The notes beneath the pieces were generated by a model, which made no database searches, was not told the DNA's origin, and saw nothing but the letters and a program-made list of their open reading frames with translations. A DNA stretch of 64,000 bases from a virus. This document shows positions 27,837 to 35,687 of the stretch, piece after piece. Position numbers and translations under genes: made by a program. The stretch covers positions 1-64,000 of the IMG/VR virus record IMGVR_UViG_3300025592_000008. One strand, written 5' to 3'. The stretch's first letter is position 1, and each line of letters starts with the position of its first letter.

Positions 27837-28321
27837 GACTTGAAGATTGGTCTCTGGAAACTTATAGTATGTGGTTTATTTTTTTTACTTGGGTCTATTA
27901 AAGACCACTCCGTAATGAAAGCAAACTTCCATCCCTTTTTCCCCAATTCGTCCAGCATTCCAACTCTAAACTTATTGTCCATTTTCACTGTTTTCCATTC
28001 CCATACACACTTTCCTAGCTCTTCACTTAAAATTTCATCTACAGTTTTTTCGGTTTTCTTTGTCCCATTTAAAATTCTAACTTCTTTTACAACAGGTACT
28101 TCTTTCTCTATCACCCTTTCGTGATCCTTATATTTATAAATAGTCTTATACTCATGATCTACTGTTTCCCAAGTTTTATCGCCATTTTTTGTTGTTATTT
28201 CTATCTTTTTTTTCTTTAAAGTTTCTGGCACATCTAAGTCATCGAGGGTGTATCCCTTCTTCTTTTGCTCAAAAGTCATACCAGCTTCAATTTCTACTTT
28301 TGTTCTTCTGACCCTATCCAT
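27833..28321 (-). CDS. Charged unknown protein, TGA stop
   Basis: 162 residues, Lys/Glu-rich. C-terminal part (GMLDELGKKGWKFAFITEWSL) looks like a small DUF4177-type fold. Terminates at TGA 27833 within ATGA, with TAA three codons later. Function unknown. Confidence 0.65.
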   Translation of the reverse strand: MDRVRRTKVEIEAGMTFEQKKKGYTLDDLDVPETLKKKKIEITTKNGDKTWETVDHEYKTIYKYKDHERVIEKEVPVVKEVRILNGTKKTEKTVDEILSEELGKCVWEWKTVKMDNKFRVGMLDELGKKGWKFAFITEWSLIDPSKKNKPHTISFQRPIFKS

Positions 28322-28538
28322 TAGTTCTTATCTCCCCGGTTACGTCTAGCATTTCTTGGGCTATCTGAGTCTTCATTAAAATCTCTTCTAACATAAACAT
28401 CAGCTCTCCTGCACTTCCTTGCGGATTATCTTCTACGTACTTAGACATATGCCTTGAAAAATCCAGTAAAAACTGCTCTTGCGCAGGGAGTAAATGCCCT
28501 TTATCGCCTTTAAAATCTACAAATGTTTCTGTTTCCAT
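28314..28538 (-). CDS. Small acidic unknown protein
   Basis: 74 residues, helical, acidic (LLDFSRHMSKYVEDNP; LMFMLEEILMKTQIAQEML). TAG stop; overlaps the next start by 8 bases and follows the ClpP-like gene closely. Confidence 0.65.
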   Translation of the reverse strand: METETFVDFKGDKGHLLPAQEQFLLDFSRHMSKYVEDNPQGSAGELMFMLEEILMKTQIAQEMLDVTGEIRTNG

Positions 28539-28539
28539 T

Positions 28540-29118
28540 TTATTTACTTCCTTCTATTTTATTAATGATTCCTAAATCTAAGCATTTCTCAGGTGTAAGA
28601 TAAAAATTTACTTTCGACATCTTTTTCCAGTATGTGCTTGATTTATTTGAATACGCTTCAAACGTATTATACATCTTTGTTTGTAAGCTTTTTAAATGAG
28701 ATGCTTCTGCTATTATGTCTTTACTAGTTCCATTTATAAGTGATGATATCTCATGTATCATTACTGTGGTATGTGGAGCTAATATCCTATCTCCCGTCCC
28801 TGATGCTAGTATCCAGGTGGCTGCAGACATTATTGCCCCCCTACCCACTGTATTTACTTTTGTGGGTGCATTTTTTATGACATCTATAGCACCAAACATG
28901 CCGTACACGTCCCCACCATAAGAAGTTATCTCCAATGTTACGGGAGACTTGTTATCTCCTGTTAAGGCGTATATAGCTTCTATCCTACTTTTTATCCATG
29001 CTGGAGAGTATAGATCTATTTCATCACTATAATACATCGTTCTACTGTCGATGTTTATATTATAATCTATACAATCAAACACTACATCCTTTTTTAAAGA
29101 ACTTTTTATCTTTATCAT
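28540..29118 (-). CDS. ClpP-like protease, divergent
   Basis: 192 residues with the ClpP fold signals: SYGGDVYGMFGAIDVI, nucleophile region GRGAIMSAATWILASG (Ser 98, correct spacing to the following Gly) and MIHEISS (His 122). The usual Asp of the triad (before RDxF in ClpP) is not evident in KKMSKVNFYLTPEKC, so activity is doubtful. It may form mixed rings with the canonical ClpP at 31185 or act as a head-maturation-type protease. The tmRNA gene is directly upstream. Confidence 0.75.
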   Translation of the reverse strand: MIKIKSSLKKDVVFDCIDYNINIDSRTMYYSDEIDLYSPAWIKSRIEAIYALTGDNKSPVTLEITSYGGDVYGMFGAIDVIKNAPTKVNTVGRGAIMSAATWILASGTGDRILAPHTTVMIHEISSLINGTSKDIIAEASHLKSLQTKMYNTFEAYSNKSSTYWKKMSKVNFYLTPEKCLDLGIINKIEGSK

Positions 29119-29147
29119 TACGCCTAATTGGTTTTATATTAATTTTG

Positions 29148-29571
29148 TGGACCCCACGGGTACTGCCCCCGCGTCTTGCTCAGCCTTCTATAAAAGTCAT
29201 TTACAGTTTAGTCAGTTTCTTTCCCCCTGACAAAGTCTACCATGTCTGTTCTTTTCTCAAATTTAATCGTCGTAGCTCGATGGTAACCAACGATACTTTA
29301 CACAATCTAACAGCTGGGCTTTCACCGTGTTTCTCAAGGTTACTGGTTTATTGCGTATTACTTCTAACCTTTTTTCACTACAAGTAGTAGGTTCTTCCCG
29401 ATAATGTCATCGCTTTTCCTTTATCGGAGTCAAAGGACGATGGCTACAGTCAATTAAGCTGCAGCTGCGTAACTATAATTGCCAATTAAATTGACGGTTG
29501 ATTTTTTACATGTTTTCTTCATGACTGCGCTTCATATAGTAAGTTCTGCCAATCGATACTAGTTAGGGCCC
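29148..29571 (-). ncRNA. ssrA: tmRNA
   Basis: A 424-nt gene. The tRNA-like ends pair: 5' GGGCCCT with 3' GGGGTCC, discriminator A, T arm GCGGG-GGCAGTA-CCCGT (loop unusual). The 5' segment CTAGTATCGATTGG matches the tmRNA CTGGATTCGACGGG pattern, and the 3' segment AAACTGACTAAACTGTA matches E. coli AAGACTGACTAAGCATGTA. The tag reading frame ends NYSYAAAA then TAA at 29454; the resume codon may be GTC, GGC or nearby. It rescues stalled ribosomes and tags products for ClpP-type proteolysis; two ClpP-like genes flank it. CCA is not encoded. Confidence 0.9.
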
Positions 29572-29575
29572 ATTA

Positions 29576-29770
29576 TTATTGTGTATTTTTTATGTCTTTA
29601 CTCACCATTTCAAGTAAAGTATCGTTTATAAATTTTTCTATTCTTTTTTGAGTTACTCTCTTCCAACCAAACTTTTCTTTTAAAAATACTTCAAAGTCTT
29701 TATCATAATGTAAATCAAGCGTCGCAGATCCATCTGTTTGTTCTTTAAAGTTTGTCATGTTTATACTCAT
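29576..29770 (-). CDS. Small unknown protein upstream of tmRNA
   Basis: 64 residues. Pattern LDLHYDKDFEVFLKEKFGWKRVTQKRIEKFINDTLLEM is helix-rich and recurs in small phage proteins. Its TAA lies 5 bases from the 5' end of the tmRNA, so both may share a transcript. Unknown. Confidence 0.65.
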   Translation of the reverse strand: MSINMTNFKEQTDGSATLDLHYDKDFEVFLKEKFGWKRVTQKRIEKFINDTLLEMVSKDIKNTQ

Positions 29771-29809
29771 AATTAAATATACTCCGATTTTGTCTTACTT
29801 CAAAGTAAA

Positions 29810-29843
29810 AAAGAAGGGGAGAGCCGTTAAGCCCTCCCTTCTT
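29810..29843 (-). terminator. Rho-independent terminator
   Basis: Minus strand AAGAAGGGAG-...-CTCCCCTTCTT stem followed by T-run, just after the stop of the 29851 gene. Confidence 0.75.
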
Positions 29844-29850
29844 AATTTTA

Positions 29851-30228
29851 TTACTTACCTGGGGTAAGATACCATGGTCTATGACTTTTCACAGATCCAG
29901 ATGATCCCCAAACTCCGCTTCGCGATGGCCAGCATATGCCTTCAGACTTCTTAGAAATTCTGTATTTATTTCCTTTCCATCTTATGTTACGCACCTTCGC
30001 ATTCTTTTTAACCAAGCTTAAGAGATGATCTAAACTCATTTTATGGCGCTTAGCCATAATCCAGATATAGTCTCCTCTAACTTCTACTTCAAACTTAGTC
30101 CCCATAGCTTGGGAGATTTGGACGGATTTCTCAACAAGTCCGGTGCTCATTCGCCCGCTCCCTGTAATCTTAAAATCAGCCCCGTTTGCTGTACCGTTTA
30201 TCATCGGTAATGCTTTTGCTGTTGCCAT
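29851..30228 (-). CDS. Unknown basic protein
   Basis: 125 residues, basic C-terminus (NKYRISKKSEGICWPSRSG). Overlaps the upstream gene by about 50 bases. Middle FEVEVRGDYIWIMAKRHKMS suggests a small alpha/beta nucleic-acid-binding fold, unproven. Its terminator follows. Confidence 0.6.
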   Translation of the reverse strand: MATAKALPMINGTANGADFKITGSGRMSTGLVEKSVQISQAMGTKFEVEVRGDYIWIMAKRHKMSLDHLLSLVKKNAKVRNIRWKGNKYRISKKSEGICWPSRSGVWGSSGSVKSHRPWYLTPGK

Positions 30229-30478
30229 TTCTTTTTTCCTCTTTTTCGTTAATGTACGCTAAATAAGGCTCGACTTTAGTCGTAGTTACGGGAGCACTGG
30301 ATGGGATTACTTTGGGGTAGAAGGCTAACTTCATATTAAATTTAGCCTTACGACTAATAAACATAGCTGCTTCTTTAGTCGGATAGACCCCAATTAGGTC
30401 ACAAGAAGACCCTTTTTCTTTCCTCATGTAATTGCCCACGTAGACTATTACTGCCCACGTACTTTTATTTTTTTCCAT
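30176..30478 (-). CDS. Unknown small protein, TGA stop
   Basis: 100 residues from the ATG at 30478, chosen because AGGAAATAAC lies just upstream; an in-frame ATG at 30511 is possible. Core TWAVIVYVGNYMRKEKGSSC. Stops at TGA 30176, with TAA two codons later. A promoter-like element lies at 30545. Confidence 0.6.
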   Translation of the reverse strand: MEKNKSTWAVIVYVGNYMRKEKGSSCDLIGVYPTKEAAMFISRKAKFNMKLAFYPKVIPSSAPVTTTKVEPYLAYINEKEEKRNGNSKSITDDKRYSKRG

Positions 30479-30544
30479 GTTATTTCCTGTTTTCAAATGT
30501 GAGGCTTGCATTTTATTTTAGTGCCAAGCCTATAAACACTATTT

Positions 30545-30554
30545 TTCTTATACC
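30545..30554 (-). promoter_or_regulatory. Recurrent GGTATAAGAA promoter element
   Basis: Minus-strand TTTGGTATAAGAA, about 70 bases upstream of the chosen ATG at 30478. Confidence 0.65.
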
Positions 30555-30572
30555 AAATTATACTAATTTATT

Positions 30573-30800
30573 TTATGTTTCTTTGTTCTCTTGGGTAATC
30601 TCTGATTTACAGCTGATGCAGAAAAAGACTGGTACTGGTATAATGCCTGCCTGTCCTGTGGGTGACGCAATCTCAGATATCCTCCTTAATTGGACACCTT
30701 CTGAAAACGTTGTAGATTTACACTTAACACACTTCATTAGTGTGGTATTTTCCATATTAATATTAAGTGGTTGTTGAGACGCTATTTGATCTTTACTCAT
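30573..30800 (-). CDS. Small zinc-ribbon protein
   Basis: 75 residues with CVKC (residues 23-26) and CISC near the C-terminus, spaced about 37 residues, a two-CxxC zinc ribbon. Similar small phage zinc-ribbon proteins bind RNA polymerase or nucleic acid; role unknown. Confidence 0.65.
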   Translation of the reverse strand: MSKDQIASQQPLNINMENTTLMKCVKCKSTTFSEGVQLRRISEIASPTGQAGIIPVPVFFCISCKSEITQENKET

Positions 30801-30802
30801 AG

Positions 30803-31168
30803 TTAATTATTGGTTATGCCTACGGTGAGGTTTAAGCCTGCTACTGACATGTACCGGTGGAGTAGAGGTAAGAACTGTTTTAAAGGGTACTGTAATAGAT
30901 ACCTACTAATCCATCCGCCTATTGAGACATTCCCTAGTAATGATGTGAGGTGGGCATCTTTCCTTTGTTCTGCCCCGCGCATCTGGTGTGCCATGTTATG
31001 CCAACCAAAATCTTTATATATCTTTGTTCTACCAATCACATCAAAGTCTCTGAGCGACATCTCTAGCCATCCCCTATCTGCATAACTAATTAAATCTCTA
31101 AGTAAAGATTCTTTTTGTTCAACATCCAATCTTTGTTCGATTTCATTTAATACTATTTCAAATTCCAT
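30803..31168 (-). CDS. Unknown protein, DUF-like
   Basis: 121 residues. FEIVLNEIEQRLDVEQKESLL, then IGRTKIYKDFGWHNMAHQMRGAEQRKDAHLTSLLGNV. No known domain recognised. TAA two bases from the zinc-ribbon gene start. Confidence 0.6.
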   Translation of the reverse strand: MEFEIVLNEIEQRLDVEQKESLLRDLISYADRGWLEMSLRDFDVIGRTKIYKDFGWHNMAHQMRGAEQRKDAHLTSLLGNVSIGGWISRYLLQYPLKQFLPLLHRYMSVAGLNLTVGITNN

Positions 31169-31184
31169 TAGTAAATTCTCCTCG

Positions 31185-31760
31185 TTAATTTAATACTTTA
31201 TCTATAATTCCATATTTTCTTGCCTCATCAGAAGACATAAAATAGTCTCTATCCGTATCTTTTTCTATCTTTTTCAATGTCCTTTTCGTATGTTTCGATA
31301 AGATAGCATTTAAAGACGACCTCATTCGCTTCATTTCATCGGCCTGTATTTGTATGTCAGATTCTTGCCCCATAATTCCACCATGAGGTTGATGAATCAT
31401 GATCCGTGAGTTAGGTAACGCCGATCGTTGTCCTTTTGCCCCACCTGCTAGTAACAACGCACCCATACTAGAAGCTTGTCCTACGCATGTAGTAGCTATA
31501 GGGGTGTTAATACTCTGCATTGTGTCATATATAGCTAACCCTGATGTAATGTTTCCACCTGGAGAGTTTATATACATATGAATTACGTCTACATCTTCTT
31601 CTGCCTCTAGAAGAAGAATTTGTGCAATAATACTGTTTGCTACCATATCATTTATCGGTGTCCCAATAAATATAATGCCCTCTTTTAAAAGCCTGGAATA
31701 TATATCGTAGGCTCTTTCGCCTTTTGCTGTACTTTCTATAATAAATGGTACTAAGTTCAT
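31185..31760 (-). CDS. clpP: ClpP serine protease
   Basis: 191 residues, the normal bacterial ClpP length, with all conserved blocks: [20 protein letters not shown], nucleophile [11 protein letters not shown] (Ser 98), MIHQPHGG (His 123) and [11 protein letters not shown] with Asp 168, ending in GIIDKVL. No propeptide beyond about 15 residues. It would assemble with host ClpX/ClpA. With the phage tmRNA nearby it suggests a phage-run tagging and proteolysis pathway. Promoter-like element about 95 bases upstream. Confidence 0.95.
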   Translation of the reverse strand: MNLVPFIIESTAKGERAYDIYSRLLKEGIIFIGTPINDMVANSIIAQILLLEAEEDVDVIHMYINSPGGNITSGLAIYDTMQSINTPIATTCVGQASSMGALLLAGGAKGQRSALPNSRIMIHQPHGGIMGQESDIQIQADEMKRMRSSLNAILSKHTKRTLKKIEKDTDRDYFMSSDEARKYGIIDKVLN

Positions 31761-31853
31761 TTCTTTTGTTTCCTTATCTTTTTTATTAAGTGTATCGTTA
31801 CTATACTATTGTACCATAATTGTACATTATGTAATAGAATGATACATATATAA

Positions 31854-31863
31854 TTCTTATACC
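31854..31863 (-). promoter_or_regulatory. Recurrent GGTATAAGAA promoter element (clpP)
   Basis: Minus-strand AAGGTATAAGAATT about 95 bases upstream of the ClpP start. The 31761-31998 gap also holds the promoter region of the divergent pilin genes; nothing else seen there. Confidence 0.6.
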
Positions 31864-31998
31864 TTATAATTTTGTATAACTGTAAGTATAGCAATATGTT
31901 AACTTAAACATATTACTAATATGTGGCATGATATTTGCTATGTTTAATAAATAATAATTAAAACTAATTAAATAACATAACATGGAGAACAATATAAA

Positions 31999-32649
31999 AT
32001 GTTCAAACTAACTAACTATCTTAAAAGAACCCGTGGCGCATCTTTGGCTGAATTTGCTGTTGTTGCTGCAATGATGGGTACTATGGCAACGGTTGCTGCA
32101 CCTAAATTCTCTGGAGTGGGTGCCGGTGCTAAGAAACGTAAAGCTATCTCAAACATTGACGCAATTGTTCAATCGGCGAATAACTTTTATAATAAAGCTG
32201 TATCTGATGAAGGTCGTGGAAGATTTCCAGGACAAGAAAAATTTGATAGAGTTGTAGGTGGATATGGCAGCGATGGAGCAACCATTACAGAAATACTTGC
32301 CGCAAGAACAGCAACTGAAATTGCATTATCCGATGGTGGGTTCGAGAAGTATTCAGATACAGAAGGTGCAAACTGGTCGTCAGTGTTTGGATTAACTCAT
32401 GTAGCTGCAGGGATTCCTGTAGTCAATCAATCTGATGTTTCAGTAGTTGATGACGCAGGCGCTATTGTTGGTTCTACTGAATTCTTAGCGGGATTTGGAG
32501 ATCAAACAATTAAATCACCATTTCAGGATGGACATTACATTTATGTAGTAATCCCTGGTGGCGGTAGTGGTGAAGCTGCAGAAGCTCCAACTCTATATGT
32601 AGCTGATTTAGAAAATCCAGCTATGTTTAATAAAACACTTAGACCGTAG
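31999..32649 (+). CDS. Type IV prepilin-like major pilin
   Basis: 216 residues with a class III signal: ten-residue basic leader, then RG|ASLAE with cleavage after Gly 13 and Glu at +5, and a hydrophobic helix (FAVVAAMMGTMATVAAP). The mature part is a pilin-like globular domain. GGAG lies upstream of the ATG. Such genes are bacterial; in a phage they could be used to alter host pili, block superinfection, or be a captured receptor. No TGA inside; stops with TAG. Confidence 0.85.
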   Translation: MFKLTNYLKRTRGASLAEFAVVAAMMGTMATVAAPKFSGVGAGAKKRKAISNIDAIVQSANNFYNKAVSDEGRGRFPGQEKFDRVVGGYGSDGATITEILAARTATEIALSDGGFEKYSDTEGANWSSVFGLTHVAAGIPVVNQSDVSVVDDAGAIVGSTEFLAGFGDQTIKSPFQDGHYIYVVIPGGGSGEAAEAPTLYVADLENPAMFNKTLRP

Positions 32650-32659
32650 AAAAGATACC

Positions 32660-33085
32660 ATGAAAAACAACAAAGGATTTACTCTTATTGAGCTAGTAAT
32701 GACTACAATTATATTAGGCATATTAGCGGCAGTTGCTCTGCCTCGCTATGCAAATACAATAGCTAAAGCTGAGATAGCCGCTGAGAAAGCAGTTGTTAAT
32801 AATATTTGGATAGGGTTAGAATCTGAAGCAGATATCAGATTAATTACTGATGGTAAGGAAGCATGGCCAGGACACCCTTTGTCAGTATTAGAAAGAACTC
32901 GTAATATTATAGTTACTATGACATTAGGAATTCCTGATGAAGATAACGAGTGGCAGTTTGATAAGACTGCATTAACGTCACCTGCCATCTTTCACAGGCG
33001 GGCAAATGATGAAATATGGTACTATTCTTATGACTCATTAGCGTTCAGTTTAGATGAAAGTCCTACTGAGTATACCACTCCTTAG
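32660..33085 (+). CDS. Type IV prepilin-like protein
   Basis: 141 residues with a textbook prepilin start, KG|FTLIELV (cleavage after Gly 6, Glu at +5), followed by the hydrophobic helix (TTIILGILAAVALPRY). 10 bases after the first pilin, so one operon. Processing would need a host PilD peptidase and assembly machinery, none of which is in this window. Confidence 0.88.
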   Translation: MKNNKGFTLIELVMTTIILGILAAVALPRYANTIAKAEIAAEKAVVNNIWIGLESEADIRLITDGKEAWPGHPLSVLERTRNIIVTMTLGIPDEDNEWQFDKTALTSPAIFHRRANDEIWYYSYDSLAFSLDESPTEYTTP

Positions 33086-33308
33086 TAGCTTAGTATTTTG
33101 TCAAGGGGTAGGTAAAGATTTGCCCCTTGACGATATTGAGTGGGATAACACAGTCTGGAATGAAATTGAAGAAGTCACAACAAAAGAATATGAAGTTGAA
33201 AAAGTAACCACAGTGGCCGGTGTTCGTGGCGCTGAAGCTGAAGATGAGATACTTACTTTCTTATGGTATCGAAAAAAAGCTATCAGATTTGCGACTACTA
33301 ATCTTTAG
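33054..33308 (+). CDS. Small secreted or lipoprotein-like protein of pilin operon
   Basis: 84 residues, overlapping the pilin gene by 32 bases. The N-terminus is a signal peptide with LSSLVFCQG, a plausible lipobox Cys at 16. The rest is acidic (DDIEWDNTVWNEIEEV) and ends with a charged WYRKKA. May be part of the pilus system. Unknown. Confidence 0.65.
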   Translation: MKVLLSIPLLSSLVFCQGVGKDLPLDDIEWDNTVWNEIEEVTTKEYEVEKVTTVAGVRGAEAEDEILTFLWYRKKAIRFATTNL

Positions 33309-33642
33309 CATGCGTTTCTGCGTGACAATTAGCACACAATAAATCACACTTTTTAGCCTCCTTTGTCATTTCTTTAAAATTTCTCACGGTACTAGAAATA
33401 GAGAAGCTTTTATTTTTAGGAACTCTATGATGGAAAACCAAAGCTTCAATAGTCTTGTCATACCCACAAGAAGTACATTCCCCACCATAATGGCTCACCA
33501 ACCTTCTCTTTAAGTTTTTTCTTGATTTACTCATATTAGCTACACGACACTTTTTACACCTATAGTACCCGCTACTCTCTAACACGTAAGTCGTTTCCCC
33601 GTGCTTCTGGCACTCTTTTTCAATATATTTATTTTTTCTCAT
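33298..33642 (-). CDS. HNH endonuclease (zinc-finger type)
   Basis: 114 residues: CKKC and CTSCG zinc knuckles, then VFHHRVPK and CANCHAETH, the HNH beta-beta-alpha core with its His pair. Free-standing HNH genes of this size are common homing endonucleases in phages. It ends with TAG and overlaps the end of the convergent secreted-protein gene. Confidence 0.85.
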   Translation of the reverse strand: MRKNKYIEKECQKHGETTYVLESSGYYRCKKCRVANMSKSRKNLKRRLVSHYGGECTSCGYDKTIEALVFHHRVPKNKSFSISSTVRNFKEMTKEAKKCDLLCANCHAETHAKD

Positions 33643-33693
33643 ACTTTAATATAAGAATAAATAATCGGTAAATCAAGGACTGTTATACAACAA

Positions 33694-34416
33694 TTATTTT
33701 ATAGACTCATAGTCTCTTAACATGTTCTTAATCTCATTTTTAAGGTAAGGCATCTTATAGTCTTTATAGCTACCCTTACTAAGATGAATGAGAAAAGAAT
33801 TTTTTATATTCAACCCGTAGTATTTTTCTAGTATATACCTATACATGCTAAACTGAAGGGCGTAATGGTTGTAGTTACAATCTTTTAAGTGTCTAGTTGC
33901 TTGCCTTGTGCCTACTTTATTACCGTAAGAAGTTTTAGTTATCTTTTTATTTGTTTTCCAATCCCCAATAACATACTCATCTGTTTCTGTATTATGTATT
34001 AATAAATCAGCTGTACCGGAAATACCTATATCTGTACTAAACATGGCTGCTTCCGGATATACTACCCAATTTTTTTGCGTAAAAACCCTGTCCTTTAACC
34101 ATTGAACTCCTTGTTTAGACTTTTCTTCCTTAGGCTTAGTGCGCCTATTTAGGACGTATTTTTCTAACTCATTGTGAACCCTTGTTCCGTCCGTAGCACT
34201 CTTTCTCCAATCCTTCATTACCGCTTCTTTTGTCATTCCAGAATATTTAGGCACACTATCGATTAAATTCTGAGCAATTCTAGGCCCGTTAAAGACAGGG
34301 AAAAATTTGTGTATCATCGTAGTTGTACTAGTAAAAACAAAGTCTGGCCTATTTTTTAAAGAGTACTTATGTTTCTTCTCATTGAATAGAAGATTGTCAT
34401 CAAATAAACTATTCAT
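33694..34416 (-). CDS. PD-(D/E)XK nuclease, RecB/Cas4-like
   Basis: 240 residues. GTRVHNELEKYVL gives the His/Glu block, DIGISGTADLLIHN the Asp, and VIGDWKTNKK the D-x-K motif of RecB-like nucleases. The C-terminal half (DCNYNHYALQFSMYRYILEK) carries the usual Gln-containing helix. Likely a DNA-end-processing or recombination nuclease. Confidence 0.85.
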   Translation of the reverse strand: MNSLFDDNLLFNEKKHKYSLKNRPDFVFTSTTTMIHKFFPVFNGPRIAQNLIDSVPKYSGMTKEAVMKDWRKSATDGTRVHNELEKYVLNRRTKPKEEKSKQGVQWLKDRVFTQKNWVVYPEAAMFSTDIGISGTADLLIHNTETDEYVIGDWKTNKKITKTSYGNKVGTRQATRHLKDCNYNHYALQFSMYRYILEKYYGLNIKNSFLIHLSKGSYKDYKMPYLKNEIKNMLRDYESIK

Positions 34417-34591
34417 TTCTATTTCCCTTCCATTGTTTTAAAGTCTCTTCTAAACGTCCTATAAAAATTGTTACTGCACCTCTACTTTTTTTAGGGAGGC
34501 TTTTCATAAGCATGCCGTAAGAATGATTTATATCGTCTTGTGTTTTAAAACTACCAAATATAGACGTATTTTCGTTAGTATTATTTTTCAA
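34409..34591 (-). CDS. Small unknown protein before nuclease
   Basis: 60 residues, basic and Ser-rich; overlaps the nuclease start by 8 bases. Unknown. Confidence 0.6.
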   Translation of the reverse strand: MKNNTNENTSIFGSFKTQDDINHSYGMLMKSLPKKSRGAVTIFIGRLEETLKQWKGNRNE

Positions 34592-34618
34592 AGCTTGTCT
34601 CCAAGTTATTATTAATAG

Positions 34619-34644
34619 AAAGCCCCACTAATAAGTGGGGCTTA
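34619..34644 (-). terminator. Rho-independent terminator after Hsp20 gene
   Basis: AAGCCCCACT-TATT-AGTGGGGCTT, 10-bp perfect stem with a T-rich tail on the minus strand. Confidence 0.85.
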
Positions 34645-34688
34645 AGCTGTATTAGATAGGCGTAAACTTAGTTATTTTATACTGTCAT

Positions 34689-35126
34689 TTATCCTAATTT
34701 TATTTCTTTAGGTTTAGACGCCTCTGAAAAAGGTATTCGAAATTTAATGACTCCCCCTTCATACTCAGCGCTTATTTTTGTAAGATTGAATTTCGTAGGA
34801 ATAGTCCATCCAAATTCAAAATCCTTTCTAGTTATATTCCTAGAATGCCAATGCTTCACATTTTCATCCATAGGTTTACTAGTATTTTTGTAAGTTACTT
34901 TTAGAGTATTACCGTCTTCTGTTAATATACTGACATCATCCTTCTGCGCTCCAATTGCAACTATGTCAATTGATAGCCCAATGGCATCTTCGTATATATC
35001 TGTGGGGTAATGAACTTTATCAGGTAGTGGCGAATAAACTTCGTCTCTAATATAGTCTCTAAAAAATAGGTCGAATAGACCCGTGTGTTGTGTGTATAAT
35101 GCATTTGTCATGTGTAATTCCTCCAT
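34689..35126 (-). CDS. Hsp20 small heat-shock protein
   Basis: 145 residues. The alpha-crystallin domain spans about 40-138: YPTDIYE, LSIDIVAIGAQKDDVSI, RKDFEFGWTIP and GGVIKFRIPF, ending KPKEIKLG. The second Met (about residue 6) is an alternative start. Small Hsps appear in many T4-like and jumbo phages and hold unfolded proteins for refolding. Confidence 0.85.
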   Translation of the reverse strand: MEELHMTNALYTQHTGLFDLFFRDYIRDEVYSPLPDKVHYPTDIYEDAIGLSIDIVAIGAQKDDVSILTEDGNTLKVTYKNTSKPMDENVKHWHSRNITRKDFEFGWTIPTKFNLTKISAEYEGGVIKFRIPFSEASKPKEIKLG

Positions 35127-35236
35127 ATAGTAAGGTTTGATTGTAGTGTCGTTAGATCACTACGGGTTTTTTGTTCACCGCCTATCTAAGTACGGTTATT
35201 CTTTAATATAGTATATAAATCTTAAACGATCAAGAC

Positions 35237-35419
35237 TTATTCCCAAATTCTTGCTACACGTCTGATAAAACCAAGTAGTGCTCCAAACCCTAAAGTGATA
35301 GCAGCCATCTGAAAGTCCTCTATATATAAAGATACTGCTGAAAGCATATAAGTTGAAAACCTAAATACCCCATATATTGAAAACTGCCCACTTGTTTTTA
35401 TAACCTCTTTTCTAGTCAT
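35237..35419 (-). CDS. Small two-span membrane protein
   Basis: 60 residues from ATG 35419, chosen because it sits beside the upstream TAG; an upstream ATG at 35470 would overlap the neighbouring gene. Two hydrophobic stretches (VFRFSTYMLSAVSLYI; MAAITLGFGALLGFI). Unknown. Confidence 0.6.
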   Translation of the reverse strand: MTRKEVIKTSGQFSIYGVFRFSTYMLSAVSLYIEDFQMAAITLGFGALLGFIRRVARIWE

Positions 35420-35687
35420 TAAATTCCTCTTCTTTGTTAAATACTTTAATAAATATAGGAGTATACTCACCTACATACGATCCTATTACGTTGTAATAAA
35501 AGTAATCTTCAGCATCTTCTAGTGGCATGTCTTGGTTTAGTATGCTTACGCACCTATCTCTGTCATAAACTGCGATAACATTGCTACCATCTGTATACCC
35601 AATTAAGGCGTCGTCGAACCCGTCTGCTAACATTGCTTCTGGGTTAGCTTCAGCTATTAGTTCTTTCATTGTTTCTTTTTTATTCAT
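35412..35687 (-). CDS. Unknown acidic protein
   Basis: 91 residues from ATG 35687, beside the ligase stop (35680). Core ALIGYTDGSNVIAVYDRDRCVSIL. The alternative ATG at 35732 overlaps the ligase gene more. Unknown. Confidence 0.6.
   Translation of the reverse strand: MNKKETMKELIAEANPEAMLADGFDDALIGYTDGSNVIAVYDRDRCVSILNQDMPLEDAEDYFYYNVIGSYVGEYTPIFIKVFNKEEEFND

Noticed and set aside
29148-29571. A gene-free stretch or a coding gene
   Set aside because: Paired ends, tag frame and conserved tmRNA segments explain it.
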